Shown: positions 15,405-24,120 of the stretch, in pieces
Position numbering within the stretch: position 1 is the first letter of the stretch
How the letters are laid out: each line of letters begins with the position of its first letter
Assembly (NCBI GenBank): GCA_022071965.1
Contig: JAJVIQ010000004.1
Span: forward strand, 124,001-188,000
Direction of reading: 5' to 3'
Source of the DNA: Gammaproteobacteria bacterium
GTDB taxonomy: Bacteria > Pseudomonadota > Gammaproteobacteria > JAJPIJ01
DNA length: 64,000 bases
The notes under the pieces: model-generated
What the model saw: only the letters and a program-made list of their open reading frames with translations
What the model was told of the DNA's origin: nothing
Database searches by the model: none
Made by a program: the position numbers and the translations under genes

Positions 15405-16939
15405 GCCAGGCGGGTACGCAGTGCCGTGCCGCATCAGCAGGTGGGAGCGGCTCCGGCCGCGAACGGACGCCAGCGCCGTTCCTCCGATTCCCGGCGGCAG
15501 ACGCCCCCACCGGGCACCGGGCAGCGACGGCGCGGTGGCCGCGTGCCGCCTTGGCGGCGTTCGCGATGGCCCTTGGCTTGAGCGGCAGCGCCCAGGCCGG
15601 CGCGGCCGCCAAGTCGCTCGACGACCTGCTCTCGACGATCATCGCCGATCAGCAGGCCGCGCGGCAGCGTGATGCCGAGCGCGAGAAGGAATTCGTTGCG
15701 GCGCGCGATCAGCAGGCGGCCCTGCTCGAGCAGGCCAAGGCCCAGCTCGCCGCCGAACAGGCGCGCGCGGATCAGCTCAAGGCGCAGTTCGAGAGCAACG
15801 AAAGCACAATCGTCAGCCAGAGCGCCGCCACCGACGCCGCCGACGGCGAGCTCGCGGACTTCGACGCCGTGGTTCGCCAGGTGGCCACCGACATGAAGAG
15901 CATGCTCGACGCCTCGCTGGTCTCGGCGCAGATCCCCCAGCGCCTCGCCTTCGTCGACAGGCTCGTCAGGAGCGAGGACAAGCCGACGATCGACGACGTG
16001 CAGCAGCTCTGGCAGATCCTGTTCGAGGAGATCATCCAGTCCGGCAAGGTGGCGCAGTTCAAGACCAACGTCATCTCGGCCCAGGGCAAGGACGAGGCGC
16101 GCGTGGTCACGCGCCTGGGCGTGTTCACGGCCACCTCCAATGGCGATTTCCTGCGCTATGCGCCGGAGGTTCATCGGCTCGTCGAGCAGGCGCGCCAACC
16201 ACCCGGGCAGTACCGCCGCATGGCCAGGGCGCTCGAGCAGGCCAAGGAGGGCATGACGATGGTGGCCTTCGATCCCACCCGCGGCTCGATGCTCGCCATA
16301 CTTTCGCAGGAGCCGACGATCTGGGAGCGCATCAAGCAGGCCAAGCTCGTCGGCTTCGTGACGCTCGGCCTCGGCGGCATCGCGATCGTGATCGCGCTGT
16401 GGCGCTTTTTCAGGCTCACGGTGATCGAGCGCGCGGTGGCGCGCCAGCGCCAGAGCACCGAACCCGACACCGGCAATCCTCTCGGCCGGGTCATGAAGGC
16501 ATTCACCGACAACCGCAGCGTCGATTCCGAGACGCTCGAGCGCAAGCTCGACGACGCCATCCTGCGCGAGTTGCCGCCGATCCAGCGCGGCCTCGGCGCG
16601 CTGCTCGTGATCGCCGAGGCGGCGCCGCTGCTCGGCCTGCTCGGCACGGTCAGCGGCATGGTCGCGACCTTCCAGGCCCTGAGCATGTTCGGCGCCGGCG
16701 ATGCCAAGGTGGTGGCCGGCGGCATCTCCGAGGCGCTCGTGGCGACGATCATCGGCCTGTGCGTCGCGATCCCGGCGCTGGTCGTGCACAGCTTCCTCAA
16801 GAGCAAGAGCGACCGCATCGTGCAGGTGCTCGACGAGCAGGCCGCGGGCATGGTCGCGCGCATGGCCGAGGCGCACCTGCGCGTCCGGCAGAAGCTCGCG
16901 GGGCAGAATGCCGCGAACCGCGCGGCAGTCGCCAACTAG
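15401..16939 (+). CDS. TtpC-like long ExbB/TolQ-family proton channel protein
   Basis: The protein has 512 residues. After an N-terminal region comes a signal-like hydrophobic stretch (about 47-66), a periplasmic coiled coil (about 70-145), and a MotA/TolQ/ExbB domain with TM near 323-345 and two more TM helices around 395-460 (GLLGTVSGMVATFQAL, VATIIGLCVAIPALVVHSFL). TtpC is the extra subunit of TonB2 complexes and is needed with ExbB2/ExbD2 to energise receptors. The first 46 residues are odd: bases 15441-15462 are a REP element read in frame (SGSGRERTP), so the N-terminus was extended or altered by repeat insertion. A later start is possible, but none has a good site. It overlaps the DUF3450 gene (ATGA) and is followed 18 nt later by exbB. 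Confidence 0.85.
   Translation: MSQAGTQCRAASAGGSGSGRERTPAPFLRFPAADAPTGHRAATARWPRAALAAFAMALGLSGSAQAGAAAKSLDDLLSTIIADQQAARQRDAEREKEFVAARDQQAALLEQAKAQLAAEQARADQLKAQFESNESTIVSQSAATDAADGELADFDAVVRQVATDMKSMLDASLVSAQIPQRLAFVDRLVRSEDKPTIDDVQQLWQILFEEIIQSGKVAQFKTNVISAQGKDEARVVTRLGVFTATSNGDFLRYAPEVHRLVEQARQPPGQYRRMARALEQAKEGMTMVAFDPTRGSMLAILSQEPTIWERIKQAKLVGFVTLGLGGIAIVIALWRFFRLTVIERAVARQRQSTEPDTGNPLGRVMKAFTDNRSVDSETLERKLDDAILRELPPIQRGLGALLVIAEAAPLLGLLGTVSGMVATFQALSMFGAGDAKVVAGGISEALVATIIGLCVAIPALVVHSFLKSKSDRIVQVLDEQAAGMVARMAEAHLRVRQKLAGQNAANRAAVAN
15441..15462 (+). repeat. REP element inside a coding sequence
   Basis: GTGGGAGCGGCTCCGGCCGC (15441-15460, then GA) is a variant of the REP at 10075 with a compensated stem. 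It is translated in frame as part of the TtpC-like protein. Confidence 0.75.
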
Positions 16940-16957
16940 ACCGCGGAGCGCGCAGCC

Positions 16958-17518
16958 GTGGAATTCCTGGCCGACTATCACGAGCATTTCCTGAACTTTC
17001 TGGATCGCGGCGGGCCGGTGATCATCACGATTATCTGCACTTCGGTGCTGATGTGGTTGCTCATCATCGAACGCTACTGGTTCTTCTACCGCGAGTTCCC
17101 GCTCAGGGCGCGCGCGGCGCTGGCGGCCTGGCAGGCGCGCGAGGACCGCCGCTCGTGGTACGCGCGGCGTGTCCGCGAGGAACTGGTCGGCCATGCCTCG
17201 GAGGAGCTGCAGAAGAACCTGCCGCTCATCAGGGCTCTGGTGACGGTGCTGCCGTTCCTGGGCCTGCTCGGGACCGTCAGCGGCATGATCACGACCTTCG
17301 AGGTGTTGCGCGTCTTCGGCACCGACAATGCCCGCGGCGTGACCGCCGGCATCGCCGAGGCCCTGTTCACGACCCTGGCGGGCCTGTTGACGGCGCTGTC
17401 GGGGCTGTATTTCAGCGTGCATCTCAACCGGCACGCGGAGTACGAGCGGCAGACGCTGCTCGATGAGCTCGTCATCGACGACCCGGCGCACGTGCCGACG
17501 GTCCGCAGTCACGTTTGA
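16958..17518 (+). CDS. exbB: ExbB/TolQ-family proton channel subunit
   Basis: The protein has 186 residues and a GTG start 18 nt after the upstream stop. TM1 is about 20-38 (IITIICTSVLMWLLIIERYW), a cytoplasmic loop follows, then the signature LPFLGLLGTVSGMITTFEVL near 100-120 and a third TM around 135-155 (LFTTLAGLLTALSGLYFSV). It forms the inner-membrane proton channel that drives TonB. The length is typical of short ExbB2 proteins, with the larger TtpC-like homologue encoded directly upstream. Its partners are exbD and tonB immediately downstream. Confidence 0.92.
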   Translation: MEFLADYHEHFLNFLDRGGPVIITIICTSVLMWLLIIERYWFFYREFPLRARAALAAWQAREDRRSWYARRVREELVGHASEELQKNLPLIRALVTVLPFLGLLGTVSGMITTFEVLRVFGTDNARGVTAGIAEALFTTLAGLLTALSGLYFSVHLNRHAEYERQTLLDELVIDDPAHVPTVRSHV

Positions 17519-17533
17519 CAGGAGGCGCGTTCA

Positions 17534-17953
17534 ATGCGTCGCAGGCATTCCTCGGGCAGTGAATCGATGGCGCGCATCAACGTCGTGCCGCTGGTCGATG
17601 TCATGGTGTTCCTGCTGATCTTCTTCGTCTCGACGGCGTCGTTCCTGAAGGAAGCCGGCATCGAGGTCAATCGCCCGATCGCGCAGACGGTCGCCAAGCA
17701 GGAGAAGGGCAACATCATCATCGCCATCAGCAAGGACGGGGAGATCTGGCTCGACAAGCGCCAGCTCGACATCCGCATGGTCCGGCCGACGGTTGAGCGA
17801 ATGCACGCCGAGAATCCCGAGGGCTCGGTGATCATCGTCGCCGACCGAGAGGCGGCGACGGGCACCACGGTACAGGTCATGGACCAGGTGCGCCTGGCCG
17901 GTATCGCCAATGTCTCGATCGCCGCCAGCCGGGAGGGTGGTGGCGCGAACTGA
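17534..17953 (+). CDS. exbD: ExbD/TolR-family protein
   Basis: The protein has 139 residues. AGGAGG-like sequence (17520-17525) precedes the ATG by 8 nt. It has a short cytoplasmic N-terminus, one TM helix (about 18-38, VVPLVDVMVFLLIFFVSTAS) containing the essential Asp (D22), and a periplasmic domain of beta/alpha character (IIIAISKDGEIWLDKRQLD, VIIVADREAATG). It couples proton flow through ExbB to TonB movement. It is fifteen bases from exbB and 14 bases from tonB. Confidence 0.93.
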   Translation: MRRRHSSGSESMARINVVPLVDVMVFLLIFFVSTASFLKEAGIEVNRPIAQTVAKQEKGNIIIAISKDGEIWLDKRQLDIRMVRPTVERMHAENPEGSVIIVADREAATGTTVQVMDQVRLAGIANVSIAASREGGGAN

Positions 17954-17967
17954 AAGGCCCCGGGGCG

Positions 17968-18741
17968 ATGTCACGCACATTGAGCATGCTGCGCTACCCC
18001 TCGAGCCTCGCGCTCGCGATCGTCGTCAACGTGCTGCTGATGATGTTCGTGATCCGGCTGGTGACCGGAGAGCGCGAGAAGCTCGGCGCCCCGCCCGAGG
18101 ACGTCACCGTCATCGACTTCGTGCGCCTGCTGCGCGACAGCGCCCCCGTGCAGAGCAACCGCCGCCAGGAACTGCCGGAACTCATCGAGACCATCCGGCC
18201 GCCGACCCCCGAGCAGCCGCCCGAGGAGGTCGAGCCGCCACCCGAACCCGAGGTGCGCATGATCACGCCCGAGCTCGCGCCGCCGCTGAATCTCACGAAC
18301 GCGCCGCAGCTGCCCGCCGTGACGCCGCCCAGGGAGGCGCCGAAGGCCGTCGACGCGCCCGTGGCCGTGCAGCAGGCGCCGGCCCTTCCGGTCAAACCCG
18401 CGCCCGCGCCGAGCGGTGGCGGCAAGCCCGGCCCGGAGGCGGCCGGCAGCGACGAGCCGGTCTTCGATCGCGCCCTCGTGGCGATCTCCAAGCCCGATCC
18501 GAAATACCCGCCGCGGGCATTGCGCGCCGGCATCGAGGGCGTGGTCACGATCGAGTTCATCGTCACGCCCGATGGCAAGGTCCGCGACCCGAGGATCATC
18601 AGGGCCAACCCGCCCGACATCTTCGACGATGCGGCGAAGGAGGGCGTGCTGCGCTGGAAGTTCAAGCCAAAGGTGGTCGACGGCAAGGCGATCACGCGCC
18701 GCGCCCGCCTCGACATCAATTTCAAGCTCAGGAAGGGGTGA
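17968..18741 (+). CDS. tonB: TonB energy transducer
   Basis: The protein has 257 residues. N-terminal TM anchor (about 10-30); proline/glutamate-rich spanning region (about 65-150, PPTPEQPPEEVEPPPEPEV); and a C-terminal TonB domain (about 170-255) with YPPRALRAGIEGVVTIEFIV and DGKVRDPRIIRANPPDIFDD. It contacts the TonB box of outer-membrane receptors, most simply the receptor at 7257-9614, which has no other TonB in this window. It is part of the DUF3450-TtpC-ExbB-ExbD-TonB-TPR operon. Confidence 0.93.
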   Translation: MSRTLSMLRYPSSLALAIVVNVLLMMFVIRLVTGEREKLGAPPEDVTVIDFVRLLRDSAPVQSNRRQELPELIETIRPPTPEQPPEEVEPPPEPEVRMITPELAPPLNLTNAPQLPAVTPPREAPKAVDAPVAVQQAPALPVKPAPAPSGGGKPGPEAAGSDEPVFDRALVAISKPDPKYPPRALRAGIEGVVTIEFIVTPDGKVRDPRIIRANPPDIFDDAAKEGVLRWKFKPKVVDGKAITRRARLDINFKLRKG

Positions 18742-18745
18742 TGCC

Positions 18746-19969
18746 GTGCGCGTCCGTCGCCTGACGTTGTGGTTGACAGTGGTGCTGGCGCTCGCGGCGC
18801 CGGCTATCCCGGGCGCCGAGACCGTCTCGAAGCCGACCTACGATGCCCTCGCCGCGGCCCGCAAGGCGATCGACCGCGGCAGGCCCGGCGAGGCGATCAA
18901 GTCCCTGCCGGCTCTCGTCGAGGCCACCAGGGGCAATGCCTATGAACACGCGCTCGCGCAGCAGATGCTCGGCTATGCATACGCGGGCGCCAGGGAACTC
19001 GAATCGGCCGCGGCGGCGTTCCGCGCCGCGCTCGGCAGCGGCAAGCTGCCGGCCGGCGATGCCGCCAACCTGCGCTACAACCTCGCGCAGATCCTGATCA
19101 ACGACGGCCAGTACGAAGAGGGTTTGCAGTATCTCGAGGCGACCGGTCGTACGACGCGCGATGCCCATGCACTGGCCGCGGTCGCCTATCAGCGCATGGG
19201 CAATTGCCGGGCCGCCATTCCGCACCTGCAGATCCTCGCTAAGGAGGAAGGCAGGGATGCGGCGAAATGGTCGCAGGCGCTGGTGGCCTGTCAGGCGAAG
19301 GCCGGCCAGTACGGCGCCGTGGCGGAGTCCCTCGAGGCCGCGGTGCGCGCCAATCCGGGCAATACCGAGGCGTGGTTGCAGCTCGCAGCCGCCTATCAGC
19401 GTGCTCACAAGGACGATCGCGCGATCGCGGCGATGGAGGTACCGCTGGCGCGCGGCGCCCTCGACGGTTCACAGCGCATGACGCTCGCGAGGCTCTACCT
19501 GGCCGCAAAAGTCCCGCTGAAGGCCGCGCACCTGCTGGAGGACTCGATGCAGAACGGCGCGCTGCCGCGCGATCGCAGGCACCAGCAGTTGCTGGTCGAT
19601 GCCCTGCTCCGGGCGCAGGAGCGCGAGCAGGCCGCGGTGGTGCTCGAAGACATGTTGAGACAGAACGACGATGGCGAGCTCTGGTACCAGCTGGGTCGCA
19701 TCCAGTTCGAGCGGCAGCAATGGGCCGAGGCCAGCGATTCGCTGCAGAAGGCGGTCGCCTCGCGCGCGATCGAGGACGTCAGCGGTGCCAACCTGCTGCT
19801 CGGCATCGCAGCGATGCAGATCAACCAGCCGCAGGTCGCCGAACAATCCCTGCGCATCGCCACCGGCGGCAATATGACCCGCGAACAGGCCGAATGGTGG
19901 CTGCAGCGCCTGCGCCGCCGGCAGCAGCCCGCGATCGAGCCGCCGCCACCGCCGATGTCGGAAGGTTAG
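18746..19969 (+). CDS. Exported TPR protein of the TonB2 cluster
   Basis: The protein has 407 residues. A GTG at 18746 follows GGAAGGGG (18731-18738) and opens a signal peptide (RVRRLTLWLTVVLALAAPAI, ending PGAE). At least six TPR-like helical pairs follow (for example AYQRMGNCRAAIPHLQIL, AWLQLAAAYQRAHKDDRAIA, ELWYQLGRIQFERQQWAEAS). The C-terminus ends in a poly-Pro tail. TPR proteins close TonB2 clusters in Vibrio and are thought to scaffold the complex in the periplasm. It is separated from tonB by 4 nt. Confidence 0.85.
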   Translation: MRVRRLTLWLTVVLALAAPAIPGAETVSKPTYDALAAARKAIDRGRPGEAIKSLPALVEATRGNAYEHALAQQMLGYAYAGARELESAAAAFRAALGSGKLPAGDAANLRYNLAQILINDGQYEEGLQYLEATGRTTRDAHALAAVAYQRMGNCRAAIPHLQILAKEEGRDAAKWSQALVACQAKAGQYGAVAESLEAAVRANPGNTEAWLQLAAAYQRAHKDDRAIAAMEVPLARGALDGSQRMTLARLYLAAKVPLKAAHLLEDSMQNGALPRDRRHQQLLVDALLRAQEREQAAVVLEDMLRQNDDGELWYQLGRIQFERQQWAEASDSLQKAVASRAIEDVSGANLLLGIAAMQINQPQVAEQSLRIATGGNMTREQAEWWLQRLRRRQQPAIEPPPPPMSEG

Positions 19970-20144
19970 CGCCGGCGACCCGCGCCGCGCGGCACCTCGC
20001 GCGATCGGACCTGCCGGCAGCCCGGCGGCGCACCGTGACGCGCGCACGAGGCTTGCGCAACGGCGCGATGCGCCCCGGCGGTTGACCGCCGCGAACGCAT
20101 CGGACACGATTGTCCTCAACACCAACCTTGAACCGGGTACCTCG

Positions 20145-20870
20145 ATGAGTGAACATCGACCCGCCAGCACCGAGGCGCGCGCGCTGCTCGACAGCGAGAG
20201 CCATGGCGTGCTGTCCACGCTGTCCGTGGACGTGGCGGGATATCCGTTCGGCTCGGTGGTGCCCTACTGCCTGGATCGCCAGGGCCGTCCGATCATCCTC
20301 ATCAGCCGCATCGCCCAGCACCACAAGAACCTCGTCGCGGATCCGCGGGCATCGCTGATCGTCCTGGATCGCGGCAGCGACGACGTGCAGTTCAATGGCC
20401 GGCTCACCTGTATCGCCGATGCACGCCGGGTGGCGGACGCGGAGATCGACCCGGCCGCGGATCGCTACTACCGGTTCTTCCCGCAATCCATCGACTTCCA
20501 CAAGGTCCACGATTTCGATTTCTTCGTCCTGCAGCCGGTGAAATTTCGCTACATCGGCGGCTTCGGCCGCATCCACTGGATCGACCCCGCCCGGTTGTTG
20601 CGTCCCAATCCGTTCTCCATCGAGGACGAGCGGGGCATGGCTGCGCACATGAACGCCGACCACCCCGACATCATGCGCGAGTACTGCCGCTACGCGGGCG
20701 TGGCCGTCGCCGAGAACGAGCAGCCGGCTTTTGCCGGCGCCGATGCCGAGGGTTTCCACCTGCGCATCGGCGCCCGCATCGTGCGATTCGCCTTCGAGCA
20801 GCCCGTGGCGACCGGCGAGGAGGTCAGGCGCGAGCTCGTCGCCCTGGCCAGCCGCGCCCGCGGGGCCTGA
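20145..20870 (+). CDS. HugZ-like haem-utilisation/PNPOx-fold protein
   Basis: The protein has 241 residues. The N-terminal half is a pyridoxamine-phosphate-oxidase-like split barrel (STLSVDVAGYPFGSVVPYCL, ILISRIAQHHKNLVADPRAS). The C-terminal part (about 165-240) is a DUF2470 domain (ERGMAAHMNADHPDIMREYC). This pairing is characteristic of HugZ-type haem-binding or haem-degrading proteins and of related flavin/haem proteins. The ATG at 20145 is preferred over the upstream TTG at 20082. A haem oxygenase role would fit next to a TonB system, but the family is broad and the catalytic state is uncertain. Confidence 0.75.
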   Translation: MSEHRPASTEARALLDSESHGVLSTLSVDVAGYPFGSVVPYCLDRQGRPIILISRIAQHHKNLVADPRASLIVLDRGSDDVQFNGRLTCIADARRVADAEIDPAADRYYRFFPQSIDFHKVHDFDFFVLQPVKFRYIGGFGRIHWIDPARLLRPNPFSIEDERGMAAHMNADHPDIMREYCRYAGVAVAENEQPAFAGADAEGFHLRIGARIVRFAFEQPVATGEEVRRELVALASRARGA

Positions 20871-20915
20871 GGCGCGCACGATCGGGACTGCGATGGCGGC
20901 GCGATGGGGCGTTGC

Positions 20916-21674
20916 TCAGACGTCCGCTGCGGGCCGCAACGCCTGCCTCATCTCCGCGCAGGCGAAGGTCTCCACGTAATGCACGCCGCGCGCGGCGAGC
21001 CCGCGCGCAAGCTCCGGGTCGGCAACCTCGTAAACCACCAGCGTCGCCTCATGGGGCGCGATCAGCGCACCGCCGGGCGGCAGGCCATGAAGATCGCAGA
21101 ACACGTATTCGGCGCGCAGCGCCTGTGCCGCCGGCTGGCCCAGCTCCTGCCATCGGTCGACCACCAGCGCAATCGGCATATCCGGCTGGCGCGCGCGCGC
21201 ATGCGCGAGGAACTCGAGCGAGAAAGAGATGAGCACGCACTGCCGGCGCTGCGCCCGGATGGCCTTCCAGACCGCGGTGTACACCGCGTCGACGTCGTAT
21301 GCATCGATGGCATCGCGCTTGACCTCGATGAATGCGGTCACGCCGGGGTGGCGTGCGAGCACGCCCAGGAATCCTGCCAGCGTGGCGATCGGTTCCGCCG
21401 GGCCGTGGTCGCCGTGGCGCTCGCGATCGGAGACGCGCAGCGACCGAAGCTGGCGCATGGTGAGCTCATGAACGTGCCGGCCGACGCCGCAGAGCCGCTC
21501 GAGCCGCCGATCGTGAAACAGCACCGGCACCCGGTCGGCCGTCAGCTGCACGTCGACCTCGACGTGATGAACGCCGGAATCGATCGCCGCACACACGGCG
21601 GCCAGGGTGTTCTCGGGATATTTCAGGCTGTGGCCGCGGTGAGCGACGATGCCGGGGACGGGCGCAGCTGACAT
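20916..21674 (-). CDS. Glycerophosphodiester phosphodiesterase
   Basis: The protein has 252 residues in a TIM-barrel GDPD fold: [15 protein letters not shown] near 12-26, [17 protein letters not shown] near 37-54 (catalytic His and metal-binding Glu/Asp), [14 protein letters not shown] near 117, and a C-terminal [10 protein letters not shown] segment. It hydrolyses glycerophosphodiesters to glycerol-3-phosphate and an alcohol. No signal peptide, so probably cytosolic (UgpQ-like). It faces the HugZ-like gene tail to tail and is divergent from the iminopeptidase gene. Confidence 0.88.
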   Translation of the reverse strand: MSAAPVPGIVAHRGHSLKYPENTLAAVCAAIDSGVHHVEVDVQLTADRVPVLFHDRRLERLCGVGRHVHELTMRQLRSLRVSDRERHGDHGPAEPIATLAGFLGVLARHPGVTAFIEVKRDAIDAYDVDAVYTAVWKAIRAQRRQCVLISFSLEFLAHARARQPDMPIALVVDRWQELGQPAAQALRAEYVFCDLHGLPPGGALIAPHEATLVVYEVADPELARGLAARGVHYVETFACAEMRQALRPAADV

Positions 21675-21785
21675 GCACGCATGGTAATACGTAACGGGAC
21701 GGCGGGCAGCGGGCCCCGCGCCCGTGCCGCACAATCGAATGCCGGTATAATCGTCGGCTTGCGAATCGACGAGGCCGGGAGATCG

Positions 21786-22742
21786 ATGCGAGCATTGTTC
21801 CCTCCGCTGGAACCGGTGTCCACCTGGCGCCTGGAGACCGGAGGCCGCCACCGCCTCCATGTGGAGGATTGCGGCTGCCGCGACGGCATCCCGATCATAT
21901 TCCTGCACGGCGGACCGGGCTCCGGCTGCAAGCCCTATCACCGGCAGTTCTTCGATCCGGCGCGCTACCGGATCATCCTCTTCGATCAGCGCGGCTGCGG
22001 ACGCTCCGCGCCCGCCGGGGAGACGGCGGAGAACACCACCGCGGACCTGATTGCCGACATCGAGGCCATCCGCGAGCGCCTGGGGATAGAGCGCTGGGTG
22101 CTCTTCGGCGGGTCCTGGGGCGCAACGCTGGCGCTGCTCTACGCGCAACGGCACCCTCGAAGGGTGCGTGCAATGATCCTCCGCGGCACCTTCCTCGCGC
22201 GGCGGCAGGACGTCGACTGGTTCTTTCGCGACGGCGTCCGGCGCATCTTTCCGGACGCCTGGGAGGCGTTCACCGCCGCCTTCCCGTCGGTCGTCGACGG
22301 CGATTACGTCGCGGCCGCCTACGAGGAAATGCGCTCCGGAGACGCGGCGCGACGAACGGCATGCGCGCGCGCGTGGTCGGACTGGACCGGCAGGGTGGTC
22401 TCCTATCTGCTGTCCGGGTCGCCGGCGGCGGACCCGACAGCCGAGCAGGCCGAGCGAATTCGCAACGAGGTGACCGTCGAGACACATTACGCGCGGCATC
22501 GCTACTTCATCGAGGAGAACCAGATCCTGCGCGACGTGCCGCGGCTGCCGCAGGTGCCGACCGTGATCGTCCACGGCAGGCGCGATCTCACCTGCACGCT
22601 CGAGGCGTCATGGATGCTGCACCGGGCGTTGCCGCATTCCCGGCTCGTCATCCTGAGCGAGGCCGGTCACCTCGCCAGCGAGCCGGCGATGATCGATGCA
22701 CTGGTGTCGGCCGCCGGTCAATTGCACGAAGGCCTGAAATGA
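21786..22742 (+). CDS. pip: Proline iminopeptidase (alpha/beta hydrolase)
   Basis: The protein has 318 residues, the usual family length. Oxyanion HGGPGSG near 43-49, [11 protein letters not shown], nucleophile elbow GGSWG near 112-116, and a C-terminal GHL histidine region ([10 protein letters not shown]). It removes N-terminal proline from peptides in the cytosol. The start at 21786 ([11 protein letters not shown]) matches family N-termini. It overlaps folP by 4 nt (ATGA), so the two are translationally coupled. Confidence 0.9.
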   Translation: MRALFPPLEPVSTWRLETGGRHRLHVEDCGCRDGIPIIFLHGGPGSGCKPYHRQFFDPARYRIILFDQRGCGRSAPAGETAENTTADLIADIEAIRERLGIERWVLFGGSWGATLALLYAQRHPRRVRAMILRGTFLARRQDVDWFFRDGVRRIFPDAWEAFTAAFPSVVDGDYVAAAYEEMRSGDAARRTACARAWSDWTGRVVSYLLSGSPAADPTAEQAERIRNEVTVETHYARHRYFIEENQILRDVPRLPQVPTVIVHGRRDLTCTLEASWMLHRALPHSRLVILSEAGHLASEPAMIDALVSAAGQLHEGLK

Positions 22743-23569
22743 CCCTGGTCCCGAGACTGCGCGGGCGCGCGCCGCTCATCATGGGGGTCCTCAACGTCAC
22801 GCCCGACAGCTTCTCCGACGGCGGACTGTTCACCCACCCGGAGGACGCGGTGGCGCATGCGTTGCGGATGGTCGAAGAGGGCGCGGACATCCTGGACATA
22901 GGCGGCGAATCGACACGCCCCGGTTCCAGGCGCGTCGATGCGGAGGAGCAGATCCGGCGCACCGGCGGGGTCATCCGCGCGCTGCGCGCCCACGTCCCGG
23001 CGCAGATCGCGATCAGCATCGATACCACGCTGCCGGCGGTTGCGCGGGAGGCGCTGAATGCCGGCGCAGACCTCATCAACGATATCCACGGCGGCGGCGA
23101 GCCTGGCATGCTCGAGCTGGCGGCCGAGCGGCAGGCACCGATCGTCATCATGCACATGCAGGGCAGCCCGGAGACCATGCAGGTCAATCCCACCTACAAG
23201 GACGTGGTGGCCGAGGTGCACGAGTTCCTGATGCTCCGCGCCGCGCAGGCCGAAAAGCTCGGCCTGCCGCGCGATCACATCGTCATCGACCCGGGGATCG
23301 GTTTCGGCAAGACGCGCGAGCACAATCTCGCGCTCATTCAGTCCCTGTCACACTTCGCCGCCAGCGGGTACCCGGTGCTGCTGGGGACCAGCCGCAAGCG
23401 GTTCATGGGCTCGATCTGCAACGAGACGGACCCGCGCGCGTTGATCGGTGCCACCTGTGCGACCACCGCGCTCGGCGTGGTGGCGGGCGTGCGCATATTC
23501 CGCGTTCATGACGTGAAGCCCAACCGCCAGGCCGCGGACGTTGCCCACGCCCTGCGGGGCGGCGGTTGA
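22739..23569 (+). CDS. folP: Dihydropteroate synthase
   Basis: The protein has 276 residues. It condenses 6-hydroxymethyl-dihydropterin pyrophosphate with p-aminobenzoate in folate synthesis. All signatures are present: MGVLNVTPDSFSDGG near 15-29, DIGGESTRPGS near 57-67, DPGIGFGKT and LGTSRKRFMG. A separate, distant DHPS-like protein for the methanopterin branch lies at 31717-33138, so this is the folate enzyme. It overlaps pip by 4 nt. Confidence 0.95.
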   Translation: MTLVPRLRGRAPLIMGVLNVTPDSFSDGGLFTHPEDAVAHALRMVEEGADILDIGGESTRPGSRRVDAEEQIRRTGGVIRALRAHVPAQIAISIDTTLPAVAREALNAGADLINDIHGGGEPGMLELAAERQAPIVIMHMQGSPETMQVNPTYKDVVAEVHEFLMLRAAQAEKLGLPRDHIVIDPGIGFGKTREHNLALIQSLSHFAASGYPVLLGTSRKRFMGSICNETDPRALIGATCATTALGVVAGVRIFRVHDVKPNRQAADVAHALRGGG

Positions 23570-23667
23570 CGGCCGGCCGCGGGCGGTGTCAGTCTTCCGT
23601 TCAGCGCCGATTCATCGCCCCGGCATGGTCATGAACGATAATCGCGAGTAGGAGTCCCAACGTTGTC

Positions 23668-24120
23668 ATGATGAAGATCCGCCTTTCCCGAGTGCTCCTT
23701 GCCGCGGCAGCGCTTGCCGCGGCCCCGACGGCGCCGGCCGACGTCTCGCCAGTCGGGCGCTGGAAGGTGATGAGCGATCGGACCAACAGACCGGTGGCCA
23801 TCATGCAGGTCTTCGAGCGGGATGGTGAGTACGGCGGGTTCATCGAGCGGATCCTGGAACAGCCCGAGGACGCCGCGGTGTCGATCTGCGAGCGATGCCC
23901 GGGCGAGCTCAGGGGACAACCGATCGAGGGGCTGGTCATCATGCACGGGCTGAGGCGCAGCGCCGGGGGGTTCAGCGGGGGCCACATACTCGACCCGGAC
24001 TCCGGGCACTATTACCGGGTCAGGATGAGCGTCGACCCGGAAGGCCAGACGCTTAAGGTGCGCGGCTATCTGGGCATCTCGCTGCTGGGGCGCACGCAGA
24101 CCTGGTACCGCCTGGACTGA
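23668..24120 (+). CDS. DUF2147 exported protein
   Basis: The protein has 150 residues with a signal peptide ending in PTAPA. The mature part opens with SPVGRWKVMSDRTNRPVAIM and contains two cysteines (ICERC), GLVIMHGLR and RGYLGISLLGRTQTWYRL, the pattern of DUF2147, a calycin-like barrel family of unknown function. It stands alone between folP and a long untranslated stretch. Confidence 0.8.
   Translation: MMKIRLSRVLLAAAALAAAPTAPADVSPVGRWKVMSDRTNRPVAIMQVFERDGEYGGFIERILEQPEDAAVSICERCPGELRGQPIEGLVIMHGLRRSAGGFSGGHILDPDSGHYYRVRMSVDPEGQTLKVRGYLGISLLGRTQTWYRLD

Noticed and set aside
15434-17512. Long minus-strand open frame opposite the TtpC/ExbB genes
   Set aside because: Same artefact of high GC; the sequence is rich in His/Arg/Leu repeats with no domain, while the plus strand has clear ExbB features.
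20916-22574. 552-codon fused minus-strand frame through the iminopeptidase gene
   Set aside because: Only its last 252 codons are the GDPD protein; the upstream part is antisense to pip.
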